Part shown: positions 9,494-17,667 of the stretch, one piece after another
How the letters are laid out: every line of letters starts with the position of its first letter
How positions within the stretch are numbered: the first letter of the stretch is position 1
DNA from: CAZKEW01 sp964558915
Lineage (GTDB): Bacteria; Acidobacteriota; Aminicenantia; Aminicenantales; UBA8522
Length of the DNA stretch: 64,000 bases
Direction: 5' to 3'
Assembly: GCA_964558915.1 (NCBI GenBank)
Contig: CAZLFV010000001.1
Location: 80,918 to 144,917 of the forward strand
Notes under the pieces: generated by a model
Databases searched by the model: none
What the model was told of the DNA's origin: nothing
What the model saw: the letters and a program-made list of their open reading frames with translations, nothing else
Program-made: the position numbers and the translations under genes

Positions 9494-10039
9494 CTATTTT
9501 AGGGCGGAGCGACGGAGCTGCTCGAGATAGACCCGCCGTACCTCGAGGAAGAATTTCCCGTACCCTTCCCGTTTGAAATCCGGGTACGTCCAGTCGAGTA
9601 TCTTAATCCCCTGCTTGCTGAATAGAAATTCAAGGTGGCCATAGATTCCCTGGGAGAGGGGGATGCGGTGGGAAAAATCTTTGGCTGTGGCCATGATGAG
9701 CGCCGAGGCGGTGAGAATGCCGGGGTCGATATTGACCACCCTGAAATTTTTCCCCGACTCTTGCCTGATCTTTTTTTCGAGAGCATTTGTCTGGATTTTC
9801 AGATTGCTCAATGTGTCGGGCGAAACAAGTTCGACAAAACTCAAGAATACCCTTTCCAGGTTGGTCCTCATTTGCTCTTCGTAATAATTTGTGAGATCAA
9901 ACGGAAAAAGGGGACTTTTAAGATCAGTCGAGCCGAAGAGCGCCTGGAGCTCCTTCTCCGCCCTTTCAAAATAAGCCGCTTGGGATGAAATGATGCCGAC
10001 GATCAGTTTGGCAGGGGGAAAAGATTTCGGCTCAGCCAT
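9494..10039 (-). CDS. DUF4416 family protein
   Basis: The frame is open to 10153, but the conserved region begins at MAEPKSFPPAKL, so the start at 10039 is preferred; it gives 181 residues, the usual family size. An alternative ATG lies four codons upstream (10051). The DUF4416 family has no known biochemical role. Conserved strings include LIVGIISSQ, FPFDLTNYYEEQM, NIDPGILT and WTYPDFK. It is divergent from asnS. Confidence 0.8.
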   Translation of the reverse strand: MAEPKSFPPAKLIVGIISSQAAYFERAEKELQALFGSTDLKSPLFPFDLTNYYEEQMRTNLERVFLSFVELVSPDTLSNLKIQTNALEKKIRQESGKNFRVVNIDPGILTASALIMATAKDFSHRIPLSQGIYGHLEFLFSKQGIKILDWTYPDFKREGYGKFFLEVRRVYLEQLRRSALK

Positions 10040-10131
10040 TTTTATATACATAAAATAAAACCGCTGAAAACGCAACCAAAGATACGCCAGACCTAGCGGG
10101 GCGGTGAATCCGCTGAGAGCTGTTCGTTTAT

Positions 10132-10160
10132 TTGACCTACTTTTTTCAATCACTTATAAT
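10132..10160 (+). promoter_or_regulatory. Strong sigma-70 promoter of asnS
   Basis: TTGACC (10132-10137), a 17-bp spacer and a perfect TATAAT (10155-10160). The -10 box ends only 9 bp before the ATG at 10170, so transcription should begin within a few bases of the start codon. Confidence 0.82.
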
Positions 10161-10169
10161 GGGTGCGCC

Positions 10170-11462
10170 ATGAAATGGGTATATATCGAGGAAATCGGCG
10201 GGCACGCTGGCGAAGACGTTGAAATCAGGGGCTGGGTCTATAACAAGCGCTCCAGCGGCAAGGTCCGGTTTCTCCTGGTCAGAGACGGTACCGGGATCAT
10301 CCAGGCCACAATCGCCAGTGAGTTCAAAGATCATCCGCTTTTCCAACAGTTCGATGTTTTAACGCAGGAGTCTTCGGTCATTGTTCGAGGATCGGTCAGG
10401 GAAGAAAAAAGGGCACCGGGCGGCCATGAAATCAGCATTCAAGATATGGAAACACTCCAGGTCGCCCTTGACTACCCTATCACTCCGAAGGAACACAGCA
10501 CGCCCTTTTTGATGGAGCACCGGCATCTTTGGCTCCGCTCCCGCAAGCAGCATGCGGCTCTTCAGGTCAGGGCCGAGCTCATCAAGGCCATCCGCGATTT
10601 TTTTGACAATCGCGGGTTCCGGCTTATGGATACGCCGATTCTCACCCCGAGCTCATGTGAAGGCACCACAACGCTTTTTGAGACGGAGTATTTTGACCAG
10701 AAGGCTTACCTCAGTCAGAGCGGGCAGCTCTATAACGAGGCTACCGCCATGGCCTTCGGAAAAGTCTACTGTTTTGGGCCGACTTTCCGGGCCGAGAAAT
10801 CAAAGACGCGGCGCCACCTGATCGAATTCTGGATGGTCGAGCCCGAAGTGGCCTTTGCCAAGCTCGATGATACAATCGAGCTAGCCCAGGATCTTGTCCT
10901 CTTTATCCTGGGAAGAGTCCTTGAAAAAAGGCGGCAAGAGCTCGAGGTCCTGGAACGGGATACCACGTCGCTTGAAAAAATCAAGAAGCCTTTTCCGCGC
11001 GTGACCTACGAGGAAGTGCTCGGGCTGCTTCAACAAAAGGGCTCCTCAATGGCTTGGGGAGACGATTTCGGGGCCCCTGAAGAAACCTTGATTTCCGAGA
11101 TCTTTGACAGTCCCGTGTGCGTCACCCATTTTCCCTCCAAGACCAAGGCTTTTTACATGCAGCCGGACGAAAAACGGCCTGACCTGGCCCTTGGCGTGGA
11201 CGTTTTGGCCTCCGAGGGTTACGGCGAGATTATCGGCGGTGGACAACGCATTCATGACCTTGGGCTCCTGGAGAAGCGAATCAAAGAATATAATTTGCCC
11301 CCGCAGGCATATGAGTGGTACTTGGACCTCAGAAAATACGGGAGTGTCCCCCACTCCGGTTTTGGCCTCGGGGTCGAGAGAACCCTTGCTTGGATCTGCG
11401 GCATCAAGCACATCCGCGAGACCATTCCCTTCCCCCGTCTTCTTTACCGCATTTATCCGTAA
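10170..11462 (+). CDS. asnS: Asparaginyl-tRNA synthetase
   Basis: Class IIb aminoacyl-tRNA synthetase charging tRNA-Asn. The 430-residue protein has an N-terminal OB-fold anticodon domain (EIRGWVYNKRSSGKVRFLLVRDG) and a catalytic core with motif 2 FRAEKSKTRRHLIEFWMVEPE-type sequence and motif 3 GFGLGVERTLAWICG. EFWM rather than EFT and the HLWLRSRKQ string point to AsnS, not AspS. The ATG at 10170 is chosen over an upstream in-frame codon because the domain starts there and the promoter's -10 box ends at 10160. No Shine-Dalgarno is present. Confidence 0.93.
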   Translation: MKWVYIEEIGGHAGEDVEIRGWVYNKRSSGKVRFLLVRDGTGIIQATIASEFKDHPLFQQFDVLTQESSVIVRGSVREEKRAPGGHEISIQDMETLQVALDYPITPKEHSTPFLMEHRHLWLRSRKQHAALQVRAELIKAIRDFFDNRGFRLMDTPILTPSSCEGTTTLFETEYFDQKAYLSQSGQLYNEATAMAFGKVYCFGPTFRAEKSKTRRHLIEFWMVEPEVAFAKLDDTIELAQDLVLFILGRVLEKRRQELEVLERDTTSLEKIKKPFPRVTYEEVLGLLQQKGSSMAWGDDFGAPEETLISEIFDSPVCVTHFPSKTKAFYMQPDEKRPDLALGVDVLASEGYGEIIGGGQRIHDLGLLEKRIKEYNLPPQAYEWYLDLRKYGSVPHSGFGLGVERTLAWICGIKHIRETIPFPRLLYRIYP

Positions 11463-11586
11463 AAGAAGAGTCAATTTTCCATGAGGATAATAATTATTCA
11501 GTGCAGGAACGAGTCCAGGGATGCCGCTTTTGAGCGGCCGGGCTGAATCTGAGTGTCCTGAAAAGGAAAACCAGGCCTCTAACACA

Positions 11587-12948
11587 ATGGACAGACACCA
11601 GGATTCAGGCGGGCCCCGCGGAGGCAGAGGCAAAACCGTCTCCCTGGCGACGTTCGGCTGCGCCAAGAACCTCGTCGATAGCGAAGTGATGCTCGGATAC
11701 CTCCGCCGGGCCGGCTATAGCGTTCTTCCAGTCCCGGATAGAGCCGATGTCATTATTTTGAATACTTGTGGGTTTATCGGTCTGGCCAAAGAAGAAGCGG
11801 CGCAGGCGTTGAAGGAAGCAGCCGCCCATAAAAGAAGAGACAATAGCAAAACTATCATTGCGACAGGATGCTATGTCGAAAGGTTCGGAGAAGGCCTCAG
11901 GTCAGAATACCCGGAGGTCGATGTCTGGCTCGGAGTGAAGGACTTTGACAAGATCGTCCAGGCCATAGAGGGCCGGAGCTTCCGTCGCGGCAAGGAGACT
12001 TTCCTCTGCAGCCACAAAACGCCCCGGCTGATTTCAACCCCTCCTTCTTGGGCTTATGTCAAAATCTCAGAAGGCTGCTCTCATGAGTGCGCTTTTTGCG
12101 CCATCCCTCTGATCAAAGGCCCTTACCGGTCCCGCCCCCTTTCCTCCATCGTCGCCGAGGCCCGCGAGCTTGGCCGTCGCGGGATTAAAGAAATAAACCT
12201 GATCTCCCAGGACACCACGTATTTCGGCCATGATAAGGGGATAAACAACGGCCTGGTGAGGCTCCTGCGCCGGCTTATTGACGTTCCCGGCCTCAGCTGG
12301 ATCCGTTTTCTCTATGGCTACCCCGAGGAAATCACAGATGACCTGCTCGAAATTATGGCGGATAAAAAAATCTGCGCCTACCTCGATATCCCGTTCCAGC
12401 ATGCGGACAGCCGCGTCCTCAGAGCAATGAGAAGGAGCACGGACGGCAAAAGAGGTCTTGCCTTGATCGAAAAAATCCGCAAAAGGCTCCCTGATGTCGC
12501 CCTCCGGACTTCACTCATCGTCGGTTTCCCCAGCGAGGGGCGGAAAGAATTCGAGACTCTCAAGGCTTTTGTGCGGACAGCGCGATTCGATCACCTGGGT
12601 GTTTTCACGTATTCCCCAGAGGATGGGACAAATTCTTTCAGGTTGGGCAACCCAGTTTCCGAGCAGGATAAAGCCTCCAGGCAAGAAGAGATCATGTGGA
12701 TTCAGGCAGGAATATCAGCGGAAAACAACAAGAAATACCTGAAGCGCAGGATCGAAGTCTTGATTGACAATCCATTCACGCATCGCCAGAAGCCGTTCTC
12801 AGGCCGGGCCCGGTTTCAAGCTCCGGAAGTGGACGGAGTGGTTTATATCCAGGAAAACAGGCACACATCCCATGAGCTTAGGCCTTTGGAAACAGTTGAA
12901 ATAGTCGCCGCAGATGTATATGATCTTCACGGAAAAATAGTTCCATGA
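11587..12948 (+). CDS. rimO: Ribosomal protein S12 methylthiotransferase
   Basis: Radical SAM enzyme that adds a methylthio group to an aspartate of ribosomal protein S12. Order of domains: N-terminal MTTase domain (FGCAKNLVDSE, NTCGFI, GCYVERFG), radical SAM core with CX3CX2C in CSHECAFC, and a C-terminal TRAM domain. The GCAKNLVDSE string separates RimO from MiaB. The ATG at 11587 (453 residues) fits the family; an in-frame ATG at 11521 would add 22 residues without homology. It heads a compact operon, overlapping pgpA by 4 bp. Confidence 0.92.
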   Translation: MDRHQDSGGPRGGRGKTVSLATFGCAKNLVDSEVMLGYLRRAGYSVLPVPDRADVIILNTCGFIGLAKEEAAQALKEAAAHKRRDNSKTIIATGCYVERFGEGLRSEYPEVDVWLGVKDFDKIVQAIEGRSFRRGKETFLCSHKTPRLISTPPSWAYVKISEGCSHECAFCAIPLIKGPYRSRPLSSIVAEARELGRRGIKEINLISQDTTYFGHDKGINNGLVRLLRRLIDVPGLSWIRFLYGYPEEITDDLLEIMADKKICAYLDIPFQHADSRVLRAMRRSTDGKRGLALIEKIRKRLPDVALRTSLIVGFPSEGRKEFETLKAFVRTARFDHLGVFTYSPEDGTNSFRLGNPVSEQDKASRQEEIMWIQAGISAENNKKYLKRRIEVLIDNPFTHRQKPFSGRARFQAPEVDGVVYIQENRHTSHELRPLETVEIVAADVYDLHGKIVP

Positions 12949-13394
12949 AAGTCGTGGGGAGGGTGATCGCCACCTTTTTTGGAATCGGGTTTTTCCCTGT
13001 CGCCCCCGGAACAGCGGCAAGTCTCGCCGTCGTCTTGATCTACAAATTTCTCCTCGCTCCTTTGCCTTGGGCTTTTGTCTTTGTCTTGCTTTTCCTGCTC
13101 GGTATCCTTGGTCTGGTTTCCTCCGCTTTTTATTCCTCGGAACTCGGGGAGAAAGATCCCAGGAGAATTGTCATTGATGAAGTGTGCGGCCAGCTTCTGG
13201 CCCTGATTTTTGTGCCGCCGACGTGGACTGCTCTGGGCCTTTCCTTTGCTCTGTTCCGTTTTTTTGATATCGTCAAGCCCTGGCCCGTCACCAAATCTGA
13301 AAAGCTCCGCGGAGGCTGGGGGATCATGGTGGATGACCTCATGGCTGCGGCGATTTCCCTGATTATCCTCCAGGCTTACCTTTATCTGAAGTGA
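12945..13394 (+). CDS. pgpA: Phosphatidylglycerophosphatase A
   Basis: The 149-residue membrane protein dephosphorylates phosphatidylglycerol phosphate to phosphatidylglycerol. Family hallmarks are ATFFGIGFFPVAPGTAASL at the N-terminus, IDEVCGQL and FRFFDIVKPWP with GGWGIMVDDLMAA near the C-terminus. Three to four hydrophobic segments are visible. It starts in an ATGA overlap with rimO and its stop overlaps the GTG start of cinA, so it is translationally coupled on both sides and grouped with plsY and gpsA in lipid synthesis. Confidence 0.93.
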   Translation: MKVVGRVIATFFGIGFFPVAPGTAASLAVVLIYKFLLAPLPWAFVFVLLFLLGILGLVSSAFYSSELGEKDPRRIVIDEVCGQLLALIFVPPTWTALGLSFALFRFFDIVKPWPVTKSEKLRGGWGIMVDDLMAAAISLIILQAYLYLK

Positions 13395-14674
13395 ACAGAA
13401 GCGTTCCGGACAAAGTCGAAATTATCGCTATCGGCTCAGAATTACTCACGCCATATTATCAAGACACCAACTCGCTCTATTTGACCCAGCGCCTGAATGA
13501 GCTCGGTTTCGATGTCGCGTTCAAGACAATCGTTGGGGATGACATAGAAAATATCCGTCTCCGAATCAAAAAAGCTCTTGAGCAATCCGACCTTGTTCTC
13601 GCCATCGGCGGACTTGGCCCCACAGGGGATGATAGAACCCGGGAGGCACTTGCCGCCGTCTTGAACAGGAAGCTCGTCTTGGACAAAGACATTCTCCGAA
13701 GAATCGAAGAGCGGTTCAGGCGGAGACGCATTCCCATGCCCGCTGCCAATCGGAAGCAAGCTTACCTCGTTCAAGGTGCTGACGCCTTACCCAACCTGAG
13801 CGGGACAGCGCCCGGTCAATGGCTTGAGGCGGGAGGAAAAACAATCGTTCTGCTCCCCGGGCCGCCGGGTGAACTTAAGCCGATGTTTGAGGAATCGGTA
13901 TGGCCGCGGCTTTCGGCCAGGCGTGGGGGATATTTGGCCCGCTTGGTTCTCAAGATTGCGGGCTTGACGGAATCGCAAGTTGAGATGCTGGTTGGCGACC
14001 TCTACCCCAAAAGGCCAGATGTTCGAGTCACGATTTTGGCCTCCCCAGGTCAAATCGAGGTCCACCTGACCTCCCTTTCTCCATCGGATGCCGCCGAGGC
14101 CGAACGGAAAATCCAGGAGCTGAAAAAGAAGCTGCTCAGGCGTCTGAAGGCCAATGTTTTTTCTGAGTCGGGCGAGGACCTGGAAGATGTCGTCGGCAGT
14201 CTCTTGAAGGAAAATAAGCAAACCCTGGCCGTGGCTGAATCTTGCTCCGGAGGATTGCTCAGCCACAGGCTGACAAATAGACCCGGTAGCTCCGATTATT
14301 TCCTGGAGGCGGTTGTGGCCTACAGCAATGCCGCCAAGACCGACCTTCTGGCTGTTTCTCCTTCGCTCATCAAGAGGCACGGCGCTGTCAGCCCCTCGGT
14401 GGCTCGAGCCATGGCCAGGGGAGTCAGAGCTAGGGCCCGTGCTGACTATGGGTTGGCAATCACTGGCATTGCCGGCCCCACTGGCGGGACACCTGAAAAG
14501 CCGGTCGGGCTTGTTTTTGTTGCCCTCGCTTGGGACGGAGGGGTTGCCGTCTGGAAATGTCTTTTTTTGGGGACAAGAAGGCAAATTAAGTTCCAATCGA
14601 CCCAAAAGGCGCTGGACGTGCTCCGAAGACATCTTCTCCAGCCGAGACAAAAACGATCAGGGGAGCAAAAATGA
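13391..14674 (+). CDS. cinA: CinA family protein (MoCF-like domain plus nicotinamide-nucleotide amidase)
   Basis: This 427-residue protein has an N-terminal MoCF-biosynthesis-like domain (residues ~8-180, including IGGLGPTGDDRT and LLPGPPGELKPMF), a linker, and a C-terminal CinA domain (ESCSGGLLSHRL, ITGIAGPTGG). The C-terminal domain typically deamidates nicotinamide mononucleotide; the N-terminal domain of some CinA proteins hydrolyses ADP-ribose. It thus recycles pyridine nucleotides. The GTG start overlaps the pgpA stop. The stop overlaps the ATG of thpR. Confidence 0.9.
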   Translation: MNRSVPDKVEIIAIGSELLTPYYQDTNSLYLTQRLNELGFDVAFKTIVGDDIENIRLRIKKALEQSDLVLAIGGLGPTGDDRTREALAAVLNRKLVLDKDILRRIEERFRRRRIPMPAANRKQAYLVQGADALPNLSGTAPGQWLEAGGKTIVLLPGPPGELKPMFEESVWPRLSARRGGYLARLVLKIAGLTESQVEMLVGDLYPKRPDVRVTILASPGQIEVHLTSLSPSDAAEAERKIQELKKKLLRRLKANVFSESGEDLEDVVGSLLKENKQTLAVAESCSGGLLSHRLTNRPGSSDYFLEAVVAYSNAAKTDLLAVSPSLIKRHGAVSPSVARAMARGVRARARADYGLAITGIAGPTGGTPEKPVGLVFVALAWDGGVAVWKCLFLGTRRQIKFQSTQKALDVLRRHLLQPRQKRSGEQK

Positions 14675-15228
14675 GAGCTTTTATCGCTATCGACCTGGAC
14701 GACCGTTTGAAAAAAAATCTGGAGGCGCTCATTGATGAGCTCCGGCCCAACGGCAAGAACATCCGCTGGGTCAGTGCTCAAGGGATGCATCTCACTTTAA
14801 AGTTCTTAGGTGAAATCCCCGAACAGGATTTTTCCCGGCTCGCCGATCCGCTCAGGAATCTCGTCAAGAACCATACCGGGTTTGACCTCAGGCTCAAAGG
14901 AACAGGCTGGTTCCCGCCCGGCCGGAAAAACCCACGCGTCCTTTGGGTTGGCGTGGAGGCAGGTCCCTCCCTTGAAATCCTACAAAAGGATATAGAAACC
15001 GCCGCAGAAAAACTTGGATTCCCGCGGGAGGCGAGAGAATTCCATCCCCACCTGACCTTGGGCCGGGTGAAATTTCCCTCTCAGCTTGATGCCGTTCTTT
15101 CAGACCTGGAAAAACACCGGGAGACGGTTTTTGGAGAGATGTGGACTTCGAAGGTCACTCTTTTTAGGAGCATCCTTAAGCCATCAGGGGCTGAGTATAG
15201 TGTTCTTTCGGAGTTTCCCTTGGGATGA
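14671..15228 (+). CDS. thpR: RNA 2',3'-cyclic phosphodiesterase (2H family)
   Basis: A 185-residue 2H phosphoesterase with the two diagnostic histidine motifs HLTLKFLG (residues ~42-49) and HPHLTLGR (~126-133). The family hydrolyses 2',3'-cyclic phosphates on RNA and was once called 2'-5' RNA ligase. It follows cinA with a 4-bp overlap, a frequent pairing in bacteria, and overlaps plsY by 4 bp. Confidence 0.92.
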   Translation: MRAFIAIDLDDRLKKNLEALIDELRPNGKNIRWVSAQGMHLTLKFLGEIPEQDFSRLADPLRNLVKNHTGFDLRLKGTGWFPPGRKNPRVLWVGVEAGPSLEILQKDIETAAEKLGFPREAREFHPHLTLGRVKFPSQLDAVLSDLEKHRETVFGEMWTSKVTLFRSILKPSGAEYSVLSEFPLG

Positions 15229-15818
15229 GCGTTCTTTTTCTTGCTTTGGCCTACTTGGTCGGGTCCATTCCCGTGGGATATCTTTTTTTTCGGATAGGCG
15301 AAAACAAAGATATTCGCGGCTTCGGCAGCCGGAGCACTGGCGCCACCAATGTTTTGAGGCTTAAGGGCTGGAAGTACGCGGTTCCTGTCGCGGTTTTGGA
15401 TGTTTTGAAGGCCGCTCTTCCTGTCTGGCTGGCCTTGCAGCTTTTCGATAACACGCGAATCGCTCTCGCTGCCGCCTTTCTGGTCACACTGGGACACTGT
15501 TTTCCAGTTTTTATCAAGTTCCGCGGGGGAAAGGGCGTTTCCACAGCCATGGGGGCGTATGCTATTCTTGCGCCCGTTTCCTTTCTCTTGAGCCTGGCCG
15601 TTTTTGTGGGAACCATTGCCGCGACTCGCTTCGTCTCTTTAGGTTCGCTCCTGGCTACCTTATCCTTTCCTCTTTGGGCTTATTTCCTTTATAATGATAG
15701 ACAGGCAGCGGTTTTGGGGGTGGCCATGTTTGTCCTGATTGCGTTGCGTCATCGAGGCAACATCCAGAGATTGCTTGGAGGGCAAGAAAGAAAATTCGGA
15801 CAGAGGGTGAAGATTTAA
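15225..15818 (+). CDS. plsY: Acyl-phosphate:glycerol-3-phosphate acyltransferase
   Basis: This 197-residue polytopic membrane enzyme makes 1-acyl-glycerol-3-phosphate from acyl-phosphate, the first acylation in phospholipid synthesis. The three PlsY loop motifs are visible: GSIPVGY with GSRSTGATNVLR, GHCFPVFIKFRGGKGVSTAMG, and LIALRHRGNIQRLLGGQE at the C-terminus. It sits directly before gpsA, which makes its acceptor substrate. Confidence 0.94.
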   Translation: MSVLFLALAYLVGSIPVGYLFFRIGENKDIRGFGSRSTGATNVLRLKGWKYAVPVAVLDVLKAALPVWLALQLFDNTRIALAAAFLVTLGHCFPVFIKFRGGKGVSTAMGAYAILAPVSFLLSLAVFVGTIAATRFVSLGSLLATLSFPLWAYFLYNDRQAAVLGVAMFVLIALRHRGNIQRLLGGQERKFGQRVKI

Positions 15819-15820
15819 AC

Positions 15821-16819
15821 GTGATGGAAGCAGGAATCATAGGAGGGGGCAGTTGGGGATCTGCCTTTGCCCTTCATCTTGGCCGCCTCCGGGTTAAAAC
15901 CCGGCTGTGGGTCAGGGAGGGCGAGATTCTTGAAGAGCTTTTTAGGACTCGTCAAAACCCTGTCTTTCTCCCTGGACATCTTTTCCCTTCTTCCGTTTCT
16001 TTCTCGGGCGATCTTAAGGAAACAGCCAGGTCCGCCGATGTTCTGTTTATTGCCGTTCCGTCCCAGTTCTGCCGCCAGGTTTTTTCGGACATCGCTTCGG
16101 CCCTCTCTCGCGGTCAGATTATCGTCAGCCTAACCAAGGGTATCGAAGAGGGATCGCTCAAAAGAATGACTGAAATCATGGAGGAAGTCTTCCGAGTCCA
16201 TTCTCTCCCACATCTTGCCGTGCTCTCCGGGCCGAGTTTTTCCCGAGAAGTTGCGGACAGGCATCCCACGGCCGTGGTGATTGGTTCAAAAGAAGTTGAT
16301 TTCGCCAGAGCCGTCCAGCGTCTTATCTCCAATGTCTATTTTCGGGCTTATACGAGCGAAGATATCATTGGAGTAGAGCTTGCCGGAGCATGCAAAAATA
16401 TTATTGCCTTGGCAGCCGGGATATCCGATTCCTTGAAGTACGGGCATAACACCCGGGCCGCCCTGATCACCCGCGGCCTTGCCGAGATGACCAGGCTCGG
16501 AACAAAGCTCGGCGCCAGCAGGGAGACATTTATGGGGCTGGCCGGGATCGGAGACCTGGTTTTGACCTGCACGGCCAAGCTCAGCCGGAATTACCACGTT
16601 GGCTACGACCTCGGAAAGGGCCGGCCGTTGCCTCTCATCCTGTCAGGGATGAAGATGGTGGCCGAAGGCGTCTCGACGACGATATCCGTTCGAGACCTGG
16701 CCCGCAGAGAAGGAGTTGAAATGCCCATCGTTGAGGAAGTCTTCAGAGTCCTTTATGAAAACAAGAGCCCAAAAGACTCCCTGCGTGATCTCATGCTGAG
16801 AGCGCTTAAGGTTGAATAG
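15821..16819 (+). CDS. gpsA: Glycerol-3-phosphate dehydrogenase [NAD(P)+]
   Basis: GpsA reduces dihydroxyacetone phosphate to glycerol-3-phosphate for lipid synthesis. The protein (~332 residues) starts at a GTG at 15821 or the adjacent ATG at 15824. The nucleotide-binding GGGSWGSAFALHL is at the N-terminus. SGPSFSREVA, the catalytic lysine region ELAGACKNIIALAAG and the C-terminal AGIGDLVLTC are all present. It is placed 2 bp after plsY, so both are probably made from one transcript. Confidence 0.93.
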   Translation: MMEAGIIGGGSWGSAFALHLGRLRVKTRLWVREGEILEELFRTRQNPVFLPGHLFPSSVSFSGDLKETARSADVLFIAVPSQFCRQVFSDIASALSRGQIIVSLTKGIEEGSLKRMTEIMEEVFRVHSLPHLAVLSGPSFSREVADRHPTAVVIGSKEVDFARAVQRLISNVYFRAYTSEDIIGVELAGACKNIIALAAGISDSLKYGHNTRAALITRGLAEMTRLGTKLGASRETFMGLAGIGDLVLTCTAKLSRNYHVGYDLGKGRPLPLILSGMKMVAEGVSTTISVRDLARREGVEMPIVEEVFRVLYENKSPKDSLRDLMLRALKVE

Positions 16820-16881
16820 AAGGAAGGATTAGACAAGAAGAAGCCAAGAGCATAAAATAAAACAGAAAAGAGGAAACACGG

Positions 16882-17667
16882 ATGAAAAATCGCCATGCTT
16901 TAATTTTCTTAGTTTGTCTGGGTATTTTTTCTTGCGCCTCTGCCCAGAAAAAAACGGAGAAGGCCCGGGAAAAAGATCCCCAACACCAGTACAATATCGG
17001 GCTGTTTTACCTCAATAGCAATAATATCGACGAGGCGATCAAGTACTTCAACAAGGCCTTGAGCCTCGATCCCCGCCACTACCAGTCTTTTAACGCCCTT
17101 GGCTTGGCCAATTCTATGAGGGGAAATCTCCAGGAGGCGATCAATCTCTACCAAAAATGCCTCCAGATTTCGCCCAATTTTGCCGAAGCGCACAACAACC
17201 TTGGGACGATCTATCAGGAAATGGGGGACCTCGACAAGGCCGAACAGGAATTCAGGAAGATCATTGAGGATCCGAACTACACGCACAAAGAGCTCCCATA
17301 TTACAACCTGGCTAGGCTCTATTTCACCAAGGGGGATTTGGAGAAAGCCCGCTCCCACGTCGATGTCGCTATCAAGCTCAACACTCGTTTCGCCTTAGCC
17401 TACAACTTGCTTGGCTTGATTTTGGAGAGTCAAGATAATCTCTTCGGCGCCATCGAAAGCTTCAAGATGGCGGTTAAAATTGTCCCTGACGATCTGAATT
17501 TTAATTTCAACTTGGGAGCTGCTTATTTTAAGAATGACGACCTGGGTAAAGCGGCGGAGGTCCTCGAAAAAATCTCCCCCCAGGTCGTTGACCTGGAGAT
17601 GAAAGAAAAGCTCAATTCTTATCTCAAAGCGATTAAAGAGAAAGAAAAGGAAAAAAGTGGCGGCTAG
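16882..17667 (+). CDS. TPR-repeat lipoprotein
   Basis: The N-terminus MKNRHALIFLVCLGIFSCAS is a lipoprotein-type signal with cysteine at residue 18. Five to six tetratricopeptide repeats follow (for example IDEAIKYFNKALSLDPRHYQ and LQEAINLYQKCLQISPNFAE), then a lysine/glutamate-rich tail. The protein (261 residues) is probably a periplasmic scaffold anchored to a membrane; resemblance to PilF/PilW-type pilotins is only general. AGAGGA precedes the ATG. It lies 62 bp after gpsA. Its TAG stop and that of ahcY on the other strand share one CTAG at 17664-17667. Confidence 0.85.
   Translation: MKNRHALIFLVCLGIFSCASAQKKTEKAREKDPQHQYNIGLFYLNSNNIDEAIKYFNKALSLDPRHYQSFNALGLANSMRGNLQEAINLYQKCLQISPNFAEAHNNLGTIYQEMGDLDKAEQEFRKIIEDPNYTHKELPYYNLARLYFTKGDLEKARSHVDVAIKLNTRFALAYNLLGLILESQDNLFGAIESFKMAVKIVPDDLNFNFNLGAAYFKNDDLGKAAEVLEKISPQVVDLEMKEKLNSYLKAIKEKEKEKSGG

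Noticed and set aside
13787..14650. 287-codon open frame on the minus strand opposite cinA
   Set aside because: It mirrors a well-supported cinA on the plus strand, has no recognisable motif, and arises from codon bias.
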